Below, one piece after another: positions 23,701 through 39,300 of a DNA stretch of 64,000 nt. Origin of the DNA: Aphrocallistes beatrix (taxonomy: Eukaryota > Porifera > Hexactinellida > Sceptrulophora > Aphrocallistidae). The position numbers and the translations under genes are program-made. Below the pieces are notes generated by a model. The model worked only from the letters and a program-made list of their open reading frames with translations, did not search any database and was not told where the DNA came from. Position 1 is the first letter of the stretch; the number at the start of each line of letters is the position of its first letter. The DNA is taken from the NCBI GenBank assembly GCA_963281255.1, contig OY725495.1, positions 4,650,001 to 4,714,000 of the forward strand, written 5' to 3'.

Positions 23701-26700
23701 AAGTAAACAACAACAACAACAACAACAACAAATCAACAAAAACCTTCTTATCATAATAACTCCCATCATAAATTAAAATAATGTGAGGTTAATACCGAAT
23801 CGGAGTGAAAAAGTTTTGTGCTAAATCTTGGCGTAAAAGTGAAGTTTATAATTTATGTTTTTGTAGATTTTTTAGTGACGTAATTATAAGCCTACTCTAA
23901 CTGTATAAACATGTTTGTAAGTCACTAACTTCGTAGCACCACCAATCAGACTCCAGTCTGAATTAAGTTCTGATGGAAACCTAAAATCTGATTGGTTAAA
24001 AAAATTGTCACAATTCTCGAAGAGGTGTGAAATTATAGTTCTTTTTCGCAGTTGAGTATTGGTTATTGCTGCGAATTTTTATACGTTCTTAATTAACCTC
24101 TTTTAAACAATTCTGGATAAACAAACAAACACAAAAATAACAATCAAGCTTTTTTTGTTTACCATTTGTGTATACATGTATATTTGTTTGTGTTTACGTA
24201 TATTGTTTATCGAGTTGTTTATTCACCTATTTCTTTTGAGGTGATAATCCCAGTGTTCTTGCGACACCTCAAAATCTGGTCTACCATCAGAATCAGGTAA
24301 CTCCTTATAAGGCTTGTTTATTACTAAATTTAGATCTTCATGCAGTCTATCCAATAACACTGACAGCAATTCCTGAGCATCTTGTTGGTTGAAGTTGTTG
24401 AATTGTGGTTCATACCTAAAAATAGAGTTGTGACACCTGATTTGTTATAAATTAGGAAATATTTTGAATATATTTGTCGAATTTTGCTGTTTTAACACTT
24501 TGTTTTGACTGTTTTAACACGATGTTTTAACACTTTATCCAATATCTTTAGTATGTGAGGGATACATTCATTTGGTCAAAATCAGTAACTATGGAGTGTT
24601 GGTGCAAGGATGAATCTTTATTAAACCAAGCTTAGTCCAAATTATCAATATGAAATGCACAAAATCTCTCAATCCATTGGTCCAGAGGGTTCAAAAGAAT
24701 TTAAATATTCACATGGAAAAGGGTATCCAAGCTAAAATAGGACAATTGTCAGAGACTACGGTCAAAAAGGGTCGAAAACTACTGGTCTAACCGCGCTAAA
24801 AATATACACAGTCGACTCCGCTTAATAGAGTCACATCGGTCAGAGGACATTTTGGCCCGATTAAGCGGAGAACCCTACTAACCGAAAATATTTTGTATTA
24901 GTTTCTATGTGTGAGAGCTATTCCGGTCCTGCCAAAAGTGGCTCATTAAGCGGTTGACCCGATTAAACAGTGACCCTATTAAGCGGAGTCGACTGTATTC
25001 ACACCTCACTCAATATAAAAATAGAAATTGGATACAAGCAATTAACCAATTTGTAAGTAAGCATTAACCAATCAAATCATATTAACCCAGCAGTTTTCAA
25101 CCTTTTTGGGCTGTGGACCTCCTATAAAAATTTTCCTATATTCTGTGGACCCCTCCTATTAACTGTAATACAAAATTTCGAATCCTGTGGACCCCTGATA
25201 TCTTCTGTGGACCACTAAGGGGTCCATGGACCCCAGTTGGGAACCACTATATTAACCAATCAAGTCTCCGTCTAATTTCACACTCACCTTCCAAGAGTCC
25301 ACTTGAACTTGAGTGGGGCGACTGCCCGATTATTCCCAGACCACAAATCATGCACCAACTCTCCATATCGCTTGGCCAACACTCCTTTGGTCCCGAGAGG
25401 GTTAGTTTTGTTCAGTTCCTTCAAATGCCTTCCAACCAGGAAGTACGTAGTGAATAGGTGAGTGTTGGATAGGCATTGGAAGGCTGAGTTCATGTAACAC
25501 GTGTTTCCAAGGTTATTGAGTCCAGTGCACCCCTTTAGGACTTTTCCGCTACCAGCGGATTGAGGGACGTTCCCCTTCTCACTCTCTTGTCTCTGCACCT
25601 TACGCATCACCTGGATAACCTATAAATAGAACGCTTAAAATAGCTGAGCCATGCCTCTAATTAAATTCAGTGTACGCTTTTATTCTAAATTTAGAACTCT
25701 ACTCTTGAGACATAACTCTAACGAATTAAATGAAATTGGCATGCGAAGAAAGCTAATTTTGGGTTTCGGGTCACTGTTTAATCGGGACACTTTTGGCAGG
25801 ACCGGAATAACTCTCACACATAGAAGCTAATACAACATATTTTCGGTTAATAGGGTTCTCCTCTTAATCGGGTCAAAATGTCCTCTGACCGATGTGACCC
25901 TATTAAGCGGAGTCGACTGTACTGTGAACAAGTTTGAGTCACGGAAAAATATTATCACAGAATTTGGGCGTCATTCTCATATGCATTTACACATTCTTCC
26001 GTACAAAGTAATAACGAAAATATTTCTGATGTCTTTAATGTCTGTTTATGTCATTTTGGGAAAAACAAGTGGATTGCACTTGAAAATATTCAGCCGAGAA
26101 AACGAATTATTTCAGATTCGAAATGAGTAATCTAGTGACAAAGGCCATGCCTAATTTACGGGACGGGACGGCATCCCGTCCCGTAAATTAGGCATCTTAA
26201 CTCGTCCGTCCCGTAAATTAGGCATCTTAACTCGTCCCGTCCCGTAAATTAGGCATCTTAACTCGTCCGGTCCCGTAAATTAGGCATCTTAACTCGTCCC
26301 GTCCCGTAAATTAGGCACCTTGACTCGTCCCGTCCCGTAAATTAGGTACCTAGATTTTCCGGGATGGTCCCGTCCCGTAAATTAGGCATCTTAACTCGTC
26401 CGGTCCCGTAAATTAGGCATCTTAACTCGTCCGGTCCCGTAAATTAGGCATCTTGACTCGTCCCGTCCCGTAAATTAGGCATGCCCAGTGACAATTATTT
26501 CTCTTACCTCTTCTGGCCATGAGTTATCCTTGTTCCTGATCTCAATGAGGACTTTCTTTCTGTCCGTGTATCCCAACTCTTCCAATGTCTTATCTTCCTC
26601 TTCCAGGAGAATCGGGGTTTCTTCATCTTCCAGGTCCCACAATCTCAGTTCCTCTGTCTTCAGTTTGAATATCACGAGGATGAAATCTTGAATCTGTTTG

Positions 26701-29700
26701 ATCGTTGCATATCTAAACAAGTGTATAGCATAGAATGAATGGATGAACAGGAAAATGAGATTATACACATGTATAAAGTTCTCAAATCATTAAATATCCA
26801 ACCCCCTTCCCCCCTATACAGTCGAATCCGCTTAATCGGGACACTTTTGGAAGGACCGGAATAGCTCTCACACATATAAGCTAATACAAAATATTTTCGG
26901 TTAATAGTGCAGTGTTCTCCGCTTAATCGGGGAAAAATGTATTCTGACCGATGTGACCCTATTAAGCGAAGTCAACTGTAAATATATCAACAATCCCTTA
27001 ATAAATTTAAAAATAATCCAATTTTAATGTTTCCCCTAAATCAGTGGCGGGAAACCTTAAATAATCCTTAAGCGAGCCCGAAAATCTGTCAGTTCTAGCC
27101 ACTGTCACAATACTATGGCCGCGTGGAACTGACAGATTTAAAAAATGATAAAGGAAAAATAACTAAGTAAATACATTGAATCGTTAGGCGCAATTATATG
27201 ATGATAGTGGAAAATATATTTATACAAAAATTAGGCAGGTCCAAATACAGTCTACTCCGCTTAATAGGGTCACATCGGTCAGAGGACATTTTGCCCTGAT
27301 TAAGCAGAGAACCCTATTAACCGAAAATATTTTGTATTAGCTTCTATGTGTGAGAGCTATTCCGGTCCTGCCAAAAGTGGTCCGATTAAGCAGTGACTCT
27401 ATTAAGCGGAGTTGACTGTATATAGTTTTTGAAGAGGTCGTAGAGTATGAAATTTAGTCTCGTAGGTCCCAGGTTTCCCACTCCTCCCTAACTATTTCAA
27501 AGTGTGAACTCTTATGACCCTAAAACAACCTTTCCGAACTGTGGCATCACAGTGGTATGTGGAGTCAACATCTCATTTTAAGTAAAAATATATCAAAATT
27601 TAAATATTATTAGAAGTTAGTCAAGTTCTATTTAATTTTTTAAAATTCGCAGTCAATTTGATTGTTAAAATAAGATATATACAGAGCAAGATTTAATAGA
27701 AAAATAAACAACTACAAAATTAAAATATAAATAAATAATAAAATCTAATATAAGTTTAATTTATGATTAGAAAAATCAACACAAATAATAATATTATCTT
27801 GAGTTACTGCTATTCCTGTAGGTTTATAATCACACTCAATACTATGAATTAACAGACCTTCTAATGTATATATTTGTATTATTTTACCTGACCAATCACT
27901 AATTAGAATATTATTAAACTTATCTAAACATAGAAATATCCTAACAGTTCCAACTCTCAAGTTTATAATACTATTCAGTAAATCTCCTAACTTAGAAAAT
28001 ATATGTATATTATGATGTTTACTATTATCAGCTACAAACACTTTATTATTATTTACTTTAACATATTGTGGCTTTACTAACTTCTTATTTCCTAATTCTC
28101 TAATTAATTTAAGATCTAAGTTTAACACTACTATTCTATTATTATCACAATCTGCTACAAACACTTCATTATTATCTACTGTTATACCTAATGGAAAATT
28201 AAGTTTTAACTCACTCTTACATTCTAATTTATAGTTTTGTCTTTTATATTTTATGACTTTATTCAGTTGAAAATCAGTTACAAACAACCAATCATTGTAT
28301 AGAGCTATGGAGTAAGGCCAACCAAACTCTCCCTTGCCAATTTCTTTATGAACTGACCCTCCAAGCTAATTAATTGAATTCTACTGTTCGACATGTCAGC
28401 TACGAATATATTTCCTTTCCCATCTATCGCTACACCACATGGACTATCTAGTTCTACTCTACCCTTCCCTTGCTTGCCTATAGACCTAATAGGATGTACT
28501 TTTGTGCGGTATATGGGAGCTACATCTTGTAGAGATCCAAACTTCTCTATCTTTTGTATAAGATCCTCCAGGAGAGATGCGTCGAAGTGAGGAAATGGGA
28601 TAGGAGTTGGTTGTTGAAATTCTTCTTTTTCTTTTTTCACTTTTTCGATATAACCTTCTTGTATGTTGACGATGCGATTCTGCTCAATAGTTGCATCTTG
28701 TATCTTTGCAATCAGCTGATCCAGATCCTTCATCTGTTTCTGTCTCGTCTCCTCTTTGCTGAAGTAGTTAGCACTCATCTCATGCAGCTCTACCAGCAGC
28801 TGGTCCCTCCTCTCTTCCAGTTTCTTCATCAGGGAGTTGAAGGTGGATTTGATGAGGAGTTCTGCTCTTTCAAATGGGTTGGAATGGAGGGAAGGTTCGC
28901 TATCAGGGAATCTTGAAGCCATTGGTTGTTTCTTTGTTTTATTTGAGTTAATAATGAATTGTTTACTGAGAGTATATTTATATCAGATGAGAAGTGTGTT
29001 GGTATCATGAGCTGATAGTGTGTGTTGTGTCGTAGAGAGAGGGAGAGACTGATTAGAGAATGACTGGTAGGTTTGTGGCTAGTTTCCTTGAAGCAGGAGT
29101 GTGCCGTGTTTCAGAAAGGATATCTCCTTGTGGAACTTTATCTACACTCAGAATTTACTTTCAATGTTCTCTACCATAATTTCATATTTTGACTATATTT
29201 AGAATAAATTAATGTTTGAAAAATTATGCAAATTTATAAGATCACATTCTCTTTAATCTTAGTCAACGATTAGAACAGTTGCATGCCATATTTACTCAAA
29301 TGTATTCCTGGACCATGGATGTTGTTATGACATGAGTCTTATAGACAGATTAATTCAATTATTATTTACGTCTTGCTCTTGACCTAACTACTAAATTTAT
29401 AGTTGAAAGAGTGAAAAGTTTGAGAAAAGCATTCACTGCAAACTGTGGCATGCAAGCCTATATTAATGGTACATGGAGGTATCTATTATCTTTACTCAAA
29501 TGTATTCCTGGACCATGGATATCAAAAATTATGTCTTAATACTCAAAGAAAATCAGAATTAGAACCTTAATTAATAGTAAGAAGCTACACCAACAAAAGA
29601 TAAATTATCAATCAGAGAACATTAAAATTATGACTCTAAAGTATCAGTAAACAACAATAACAACTAACCTACTAAACGCCCCATAATAGGAATGCTGTCT

Positions 29701-32700
29701 GTAAATAGGGTTAATCACTCCAGGAGCATTCAAGTTTTGTGGCTGTCCAGTGGGATGGCTAGAGGTACCACTGAGATTCATCAGATACTGAACTACGCTC
29801 TGGAAACTGACTCCCATGGAATCTCCTTGTTTTGAGGAGTGATGCTTGGATGGGAACGAAGTGTGTTTGTAGAATGAAAGATTGATTGGGTACAATTCTA
29901 ACTCAATCTTCTGTGTGTCTTTATTTAGATACGCCTAAAGGAAAGAAAATATCTTAAAATACAGTCGAAATCGTTTTATTAGTCCATTTGACTGAAAAGT
30001 AAAAGTTAAAAAACCGATAGACAAAGATATCTGAATATTTTACAATGAAATTACATGAATAAAACAGTTTATACTACAAAGATTTGGTAAAAAAACGATT
30101 TCAACTGTATCTCCAGTGGTTGAGTTATGGCAATACTCATTCGGAATCTAGTCACCAATTGTTGAGACCAGGGTTTCATCCAACTTTCCAAGGTCATACG
30201 CCTAAATGGACGTCACCATTTTTCTACGCGCCTAGACTCATTTTGATATAGCATTTTGATATATGTTTTATGCTACGCGCCTAATTCATACGCCTAATTA
30301 GGATCCATGGGATCAAATACGCGCCTCTAGGCGCGCCCAGTACGCCTGAATGAAAGCCTGGTTGAGACAATTTTGATTGAAAATATGGAATTTTGATTCT
30401 CAAAATATCTAGTCACAGTTGAGGCTATATTTAGTTTCAGTTTCAGTTTCAGTTCCAATTCCTTACAATTCGAGGCAGAGACTGGGTTCCGTCGTACCAA
30501 GAGGAGAGTGCCTTCCACACGGGTTCGGGCAGAGTCACGTAGTGAGTGTTCTCCTCCAAACTCGGAGTTCTCTTCAGAATCCCTCCTTCTCCCGTCAAGA
30601 CCGAGCAAGCCTAGGAATGGAATGTTAGTGCAAGAGATGTAAGGAATGTTAAGAATGTGCTATTCATTATGATTCCCTTTAGACAACAAAGTAACAAACA
30701 CAGTTGACTCAATCGGGTTAATCTCTTAATCGGGCCACTTTTGACAGGACCGGAATAGCTCTCACACATAGAAGCTAATACAAAATATTGGTTAATAGGG
30801 TTATCCGCTTAATCGGGGCAAAATGTCTTCTGACCGATGTGACCCTATTAAGCGGAGTCAACTGTATAATACTAGATTATCCGATTTGCCCAATCAATTA
30901 TTTGATTTCAAAATGTTACTAACCAATCAAACAATTAAAATCAGTTTATCAGTCAATCATTCGAAATAAACGATTCTATTATCCAATCTGTTTCCTTTCA
31001 AAAGTACAGTCGACTCCGCTTTATAGGATCAGATCGGTCAGAGGACATTTTGGCCCGATTAAGCGGAGAACTCTATTAACCAAAAATATTTTGTATTAGC
31101 TTCTATGTGTGAGAGCTATTCCAAAATATTTTTTGGGCCTATTAAACAGAGTTGATTGTAAATAATTTACATTGCCATCAGCTCTTACCTTATTCCTAGC
31201 ATCGAGTTGACAGAGATATCTATTCTCAATGTGTCCAGGTCCCTTGTACCTTCTCTCCTCGTTGTCTTCAGGAATCTCATAAGGTTCATACTCATCTAGA
31301 CAGTAGCCTCTATCTGTGTGTTTAGCTTTCTTAGATTTGTGGAGTTTGTAGAAGTTGTGCTTGGAATGTTTGTTGGAGTAAGGAACGTGAGTCGATGTGG
31401 GATCGTATGTCACAAATCTCTGCCAACTGACCCACCATTCATTCGCAAGCAGATACTTCATGTCGCCTTCTTTCAGCTTCTCTCGCATTCCCCTCAGCAT
31501 ATATCCTCTAAAACAGAATTGAGTGATTCTAGATCTGTTCTCAGTAAACGTGTCAAGTTAGCATGGATAGTGTGTATCTTCAGTTATTGTGTTTTAGTGC
31601 AGATCCTAGTATAGGAGATGTCTTATGTCATGATCGGGGTGCAACGTCTGTCCGTATGCCCGCTCTTGGAAATTCTATACCAAACTGCACGAAATTTGGG
31701 CCATATATTCCTTCTATGGTAGGGGTTTTAACCTCAAATCATGAATTTTTTCACACCTTTTTTAAAAAAGGTGTCAAAATGTATGACCAATCAGAATCCA
31801 AGAATTTAGTATTACAGTTGGCTTTCATTTTATTGACTAATAGGATTATACCTAACTCAATCCATGTAAATGAATTACATTAAACTCTCTAAACTTGAAA
31901 TCTGATTGGGAGCTGCACTATCAGTCTATTGACTGACAAGCAATGTTCACAAGGCGACGAAAAACGATGGATAAAAATTTAGACGTCCTTCCGTCTGCTC
32001 GCTCCTGGAGATTCCTTGGACCAAACTACACGGAATTTGGACCATATATTCCTTGTATGGTCGAAATTTGAACCTGGGTCCAAATTCACATTTTTCACAC
32101 CTTTTCATAAAAGGTGTCAAATTCAGATGTTCATATCTCGTTAAATTATATGCAAACATAAGAGAGAGTATGTTTGTCCATGTCCAGTTTTCAGAAATCC
32201 ATAAACAATTAGGTTTTGTTAGGAATTCTTCAGTTGAGATTATTGTCCAATAATATATGTGGGTAGAGATACTCCTAACCTGACATAACTACGCTTAGCT
32301 GCTTTAGGAATGTGACAGGTATCAACTTACTTAATAACATCCCTCTCATCCACTCTAGACTGAGGCCGGAGTCCGAATACAATATGACAGATCTGGAATA
32401 TAACTTTGAGCAACTCTTCTAGGAGAGAACGATCTTGAGAGCCCCAGTGGATGAACTCAGTCAGTGAGAGCTAGACATTCAATACAACCATAACGACAGG
32501 ATTGTTCAGGTTGAGACCTTGGTGGTTACAGGAATTTCGAGGTGGGGCTGTTGCGTAGAATTCTGAGATTATCCGTAGAATCTTTCTTCCGTTTACTCAG
32601 ATTACCTTATGGTCCAACCGTTTCATCATATATATACAGTATGATAAATATCGCCACTAAATAGTGTCACGCGGCACAATTTAGTGGCGGTGGATATCAA

Positions 32701-33340
32701 GTAACGATGAAACTGATTGAACCACAAGGCCAATTGAGTAGGCGAAACAAAAAAAGGTTCCAGGATTTCTTTCCTTCGGCCCCGCCTCGCCCTGGGTTTG
32801 GTAAATTCCTGCGACCCCTGAGTGAATCTAGGACCTTAATATTTCCTCTAAGCATTCCTGACAATTTTCAGGAATTTATAAATGAACTTCCATCATAATT
32901 TAGACCTGGATTCCATCTAGCGACATTATCAGAGAGTAACTCACGAATTCTTTGGAGCTAAGTTCGTCTTTTTCTTTGAATGAATCTAAAATCTTCTTTG
33001 TCTCCTGATCAAAATCGACTTCCTAAAGAGACACAAATGTATAAAGTCAGTCGACGCATCGAGAGTTCACATCTAGAATAACATAGAGGTGTGAAATTTA
33101 TGCATATTGATTTATAAGTATCCAATTTTAAATATAATCACAATTATGCAGATACAGAGAGCTTATCAACACCTTTATTGACAATATAGTAAAAGGTATG
33201 AAGATACATATACAGTCAAAATCATATTTTTTGTCCAATGATTTCATAGCGGAGGCGAAATAAAATGGAGAAAATAACCTGACTATTTCGTAATGGAGCT
33301 ACTACGAATAATTAAACAATGTTTACAGAGGCCTAACAAT

Positions 33341-33376
<36 letters not shown>

Positions 33377-36300
33377 AACAACGTTGGACAAAATCTGAAG
33401 TCGACTCCGCTTAATTGGGTCACATCGGTCAGAGGACATTTTTCCCCGATTAAGCGGAGAACCCTATTAACCGAAAATATTTTGTATTAGCTTCTATGTG
33501 TGAGAGCTATTCCGATCCTGCCAAAAGTGACCCGATTAAGCTGAGTCGACTGTATTCCTTTCCAACCACTCGCGTGGCTATATTCATTGAAAAGTCTAAT
33601 ACAGTCAACTCCGCTTAATCGGGACAAGTCTCCAGGAACGGAATGGTTCCCATACATAGAAGCTAATACTAAATTTAATCGGTTAATTGGGAACTCCGCT
33701 TAACGGGACAAAATAGGACTAAAGTGTCCCGATTAAGCGGAGTCACTGTATGTGAATATTATCTTTCCCTCAAGGGGTGAAATGGAGCTTAACATCTCCC
33801 CTGGTGATATTCTAGGCTATTAGGAATGCATTTATTCTATAATTAGAGTTTAAGACAGTGACCTTATTATCTGGATTGGCTTTATTCTCTGCTTGAATTC
33901 TGTACAAAATCTTCAGAGCATTCTTCAACTCAAGTTTACTCAGTTTTCCATCTTTATCTTTGTCAAACAATGTAAACATCGCTAAAAATACAGCATAAAT
34001 ATAAATATACACATTTTCACACCTCTGTTTCAGCATATGAATAATTACTTTCTATTCTATCGTTGTTAGGGAAGCGACAAAGGAATGCAATGCCTTTAGC
34101 CATCTCTACAATATCCAGAATTCCATCTTTATTCCGATCCAACCAAAGGAAAAGTTCTAAAAATAAATTCAACAATAATAACATAAAGAAAGGTGTGAAG
34201 AAGTTCTATAAATAGAATTCTCACCTTCTGACAGTTCGATGGGTAGAGGCGGTGAAGTGAGAGAACAGAAGAGATTTCGATCGAATTTAGAATGCTCAGA
34301 TTTGCTTTTGAGAAGATAGTATTTCTTCTCGAAATCCCAGACATCCTTCTTACTTACTATAAATAGAAATAAGCTAAATATAGTAACACATCTGTATATA
34401 ATTGTATGTACCAATCATTAACAACTCTCTCCACTCTCTAATCTCGTCGTGTGACACCATTTAGTTCTGTTGTGTAGATCTGTGAGATTATTATACTACA
34501 TAACCATGGATGGTTTTGTAGTGTAGAATTATGAGATTATCCGCAGAATCATGAGATTTAGTTTCGCTTACTCAAATGGTATTGTGGTTCAAACTGTTTC
34601 ATCGTACCTTGGTAACCATCGCGACACAATTCAGTAGTACGCGACACAATTTACAATGTTAAAACTCCATATGGACCATGGATGCAAAATAAATTCATAA
34701 TAATCTCACGGATCTACTCAAGATCTACTCAAGGACGTATATCCACTATTTTCTCTCCATTAATTTGAATGAAGTTTCACAGTAAATATTCCTGGCTTCT
34801 ATTTACCCAATCATTCGTGCGGTTATATTCATCCAAATTCTCTATTAAATCTGAATTATTTACACCTGCTGGTAATCGAGGATATACAGATTAGTTATTT
34901 GTATACTACAGTGGAGTCTCACAAAATGGACATCACGAAAAGCGGACAACTCCTCTACAACGGATAAACCTCGTGGAATGTATTGAATTTACCAAATTTA
35001 TATACTGTCAAGATCGCTTATTGTGAACCACCAGGGGACCAAAAAATCTGTTCATAATAGAGATACTTCATATTAAGCGAACTTCATTCAATACAAATCC
35101 TATCTAAAAATGAAATTGGGACCAGCAGGTTAGTTCATAATAAACGAATGTTCATAATAAACGACCCTGACTGTACGTATGTAATAGTTAAGGAATATCT
35201 GAGAAGACATCTCTCTACAACGGACAAAGCCATGTCCCCAAAGTGTCCGATATTCAGAGACTCCATATTACAGTCAGGGTCGCTTAATATGAACATTCGT
35301 TTATTATGAACTAACCTCCTGGTCCCAATTTCATTTTTAGATAGGATTTGTATTGAATCAAGTTCGCTTAATGTGAAGTATCTCTATTATGAACAGATTT
35401 TTGGTCCCCTGGTGGTTCACAATAAGCGACCCTGACTGTATAATAAATTATCATTTCAAACTGAATTCCTTTCTTCCAAGCGACTCATCACTCACGTTTA
35501 CAGAAGTCAGCTAGAGTTTCGTGGAATGTGGGTACGTAGATGTCGTCTGAAAGGTTGATAGACCTCAGTTCCTTCTTCAAGAGCCAGTTTGTGAAATCTG
35601 TGATACTCCGGTTCTCCTTGATCCATCTCTTAAAGTCCGTGAGACCCATTGGAAGTTCCTAAAATTAGAATACAAGAAAGTTTAAGAGACCACAATGTAA
35701 ACATTCCATACAACCACTGGTGTAACTAACGAATTCATTCTTGAAGTCTTCTGGTAACGGAGACGTGAAAGTAAAGTTCCAAAGTCTAATCATGTCCTCA
35801 ACTGTAATCTGGCTATGTCCCCCAGATATTACGGCGAATAGAACTAGAGGTGTGAAAATGTTAATACAGTCGACTCTGTTTAATAAGGTCACTGTTTAAT
35901 CGGGGCACTTTTGGCAGGACCGGAATAGCTCTCACACATAGAAAGCTAATACAAAATATTTTCGGTTAATAGGGTTCTCCGCTTAATCGGGAAAAATGTC
36001 CTCTGACCGATGTGACCCTATTAAGCGGAGTCGACTGTATTCACAAGCATGAAAATTGATTGGTTGATTTGAAAGTAAATATAAACAAGGTTACATTGAT
36101 ATTAGGTGTGAAAATATATGAAATTAGAAGTAAACAAACGTACATCTAACTTTTTCGTCTATAGTTCCATGGCTGAGAAGCACTAAACCACAGAAAAGAT
36201 CTTTGAATCCAATTCCTTTATTGGGGTGACCGCCAAATGCGAGGTAGAGTTCCTAAGTAAACACAAACAAACATAAAAGTAAACAACATCTCGCTTGTAA

Positions 36301-39300
36301 TTTCCAAACACAGCAGAACTCGGTTAGTTGTACAGTACAACCTCGCTAATCCGAACAGCTCTGTGCCAATGATCGAAAAAATCGTTCGGATTCGTGAATT
36401 TCATACTTGCCAACTGTCCCGTTTTTGGCGTGACGTCCCACTTGTTAAACTCTTCTATTGAGCTAATTTTATCGAGTGTCCCGCTTTTACATGAAATTTC
36501 CCTATTATGTCCCGCTTTTTTTGACTCTATGTATAATACTTTTCTATTGAGTCCCGCCATGTCCCGCGAAATTCAATTTAGCGTCCCGCTTTTATCATGA
36601 CTCAGGTTGGCATGTATGGAATTTGTTCCGATTAGTGAAATAACACTAATTTGGGAATTAACTACAATAAATGTCTATTGTTAGAAAATTAATTATAATA
36701 CTCTATTATAATTGCTTTTTAAAGAGGTTTCTCAATCAGATTCAAAGATATAAGAATATAAACGTTGATTTAAAGCATAGAGGCGAATAAGATTATATTT
36801 TGGGTGTTCGGATTGTAAGAATGAAGTGTTCGGATTAGCGGTTTAGTAAGTACTCATTTCTCTGAACCAAATTCATTTAATTGAAGATTCTATGCATGTC
36901 AACTTGAGCCATGATAAAAGCGGGACATGGCAGAACATAATAGAAAACTATTATACATAGAATACTAATAAGCGGGGTTAATGAGAAAGTCTCATTTAAA
37001 AGCGGGACACTCGTGAAATTAGCTCAATAGAAGAGCGAAATTAGCGGGACAGTAGGGAAGTATGAGAGTCATGTTGTGTAAATCTGAGAGATTCCAATAC
37101 TCCATAACCATGGATGGTTTTGTAGCGTAGAATTCTGAGAGTATCTATAGAATCGTGAGATTTTGTTTCGCTCACTCAAATGACCTTGTGGTTCGGTTTC
37201 ATCATAACTTGATAACCATCACCACTAAATAGTGGCACGCGACACAATTTAGTGGCGATAGTTCTCAAATTATAATGAAACCGGTTGAACCACAAGGTTG
37301 TTTAAGGAAGCGAAACAAAATCTCCCGATTCTACGGATAATCTCAGAAAATACGCTACAAAACCATCCATGGTTATGTAGTACAAGAATCTCACGGATCT
37401 ACGCAACAGTTCTATGTAATATAAACTCTGTTAGTTCCTCTTCTCAGAGGTTCACTTCTCATCCGAGTTCTGCTGTAATAGACATAACGCAATTAGAAAG
37501 CAAAACATATCACACAAGCTTGGACATAAATAAGTAATGAAGTGTCCTGAATAATCTCCCAAGCAAAGGTAAAGAGAACTTATAAATTCTGACACTCTTT
37601 GGAAACGAGAAAAGTGTCAGCAGGGCTAGTATATATGCCACTTTATGCCACTAATCTTACACCCACCAGGGCTGGGGTTGGTTAACCGATTTTATGGTTC
37701 GGTTATTTGGTTTCCCCCAGGGCGGTTAACCGGTTAACCGATACCAGTATTAATTGGTTGAAGTATGGATTTTGGACTAAGCTTTAACCTGATATTGAAA
37801 AAATTGATAATTTCAGTGATCTCGAAATATATTTTGTGTTTAGAAAATAGGAATTCTATTACATTTACAAATTTTTAGAAGTAACGTTCTTGAATCTCCT
37901 TCGAAAAACAAAGAAATTAGTGTGAATATTTAGAAAATAAAGCAGATCGGCTAACCGATCTAAGATTTCCTTAACCGTTCACCGAGATTGACGGCGGTTA
38001 GCCGGTTAACCGATTTTTGTTTCCAGGAACATAATTGTTCCTGTACATAGAAGCTAATACTAAATTTCATTGGTTAATTGGAAACTCCGCTTAATCGGGA
38101 CAAAATATCCAGGACCAAAGTGTCCCGATTAAGCGGAGTCACCTGTATGAAATATGCTAAATTAAAGTAAGGAGAACTTATAAATTCTGACACTCGTTGG
38201 AAACGAGAAAAGTGTCAAATTATGCAGTACAATTGAATGGAATGAAACGCATTGGAATAGAAACAATATCGAACTATAGAGTTATACTTTAACTCTAAAA
38301 ATAGCTACAAATATTCTTTCCGTTCATCCAATCAATCTTTTGCTTACATTCATTGAAAGCTCTTCTAAATCTCAAAGATTATTTTCATCAGGGAGAGCTA
38401 AAAATAGGTTCAATGCTACTATTTTAGGATATAGAGATTATATCCATGGTTTAGCTAATATAATCTAAAGTTCGGTCGACTTCCTCAAAGATAGGAATGT
38501 AATCTATATTTATACTATTCGAATACCTCAGCGATTTTAGGCGGGACTTCTGCGAATATGTCTCGAATGAAAGTGATCTGAGAGATGGACTCTTTGTGTC
38601 CTGCGTACCTCTTGAAAGTGGTTCTAATCCTCTCGTAGTCATCTCCTTCAACTATGAGACACACAGACAGTAAAGCATCCACCAAGCCATATTGAGCCAT
38701 TTTAAAAGTGGGACGTAGTGATGAATTTCGTGGGACATGACGGGACGCAATAGAAAGTATTATTATATGGAAAAAGCGGACATAATGGGGAAATGTAATG
38801 TAAAAATGGGACTCGTGAAAATTAAATAAATAGAAGAGTGAAAAAGCGAGACAGTTGCCATGAATGCTGTAGTAATTCCCAAAGGAATATGGCTTTCACT
38901 GAACAAGACAGAAAGGTGTGATGGAACAGTTCCTACACACTGGACATAGTCGCACTTATTGTGGAAATATATGGAAATATGCTTGGATTTTAGATGTACT
39001 GATTTACTAAATTCTGATTGTTAAGTTCATTCGAAATAAATTCTATTTCAAGTATTAGCAAGTTTTGAGGATAAAACAAGCGTTCATTCTCAGAAAATTA
39101 AATTCGATGGATTTGCTTCAAATCTCACAAAATTTGACAAAAGTTTTAAAACAATTGGGAAATGCATCCCCGAAATTGATTGGTCAAATACTCATCAGTA
39201 AATAGAACAGAGAATTGCAGAAGTTAGGTAGAAGAGAGGAGATTGATTGGCTCACCTCTCCGACAAGCTTCATCGAATGACAGAGTTGGTTTAGACTCTC

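Larger units (their letters stand above)
36311..37475. repeat. Family D element broken by four nested TIR elements
   Basis: Family D ends: CAGCAGAACTCGGTTAGT at 36311 and CCGAGTTCTGCTG ending 37475; its middle text (TACTCATTTCTCTGAACC, TATGTAATATAAACTC) is in separated pieces. Inserted are a family M element (36333-36846), itself containing a family N element (36402-36618), a second N element (about 36894-37064) and a palindromic E element (about 37068-37412). All lie in USP32 intron 2. Confidence 0.8.

Noticed and set aside
26142-26486. Regular ~31-bp repeats resembling a CRISPR array
   Set aside because: No unique spacers; the units are contiguous and lie between inverted ends with a target duplication in a eukaryotic intron.
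34424-34456. Exon-like - strand stretch [15 protein letters not shown] between USP32 exons 5 and 6
   Set aside because: No usable acceptor in frame (a TAA precedes it). Joining exon 5 directly to 34225-34356 keeps phase and the same spacing as human USP32.
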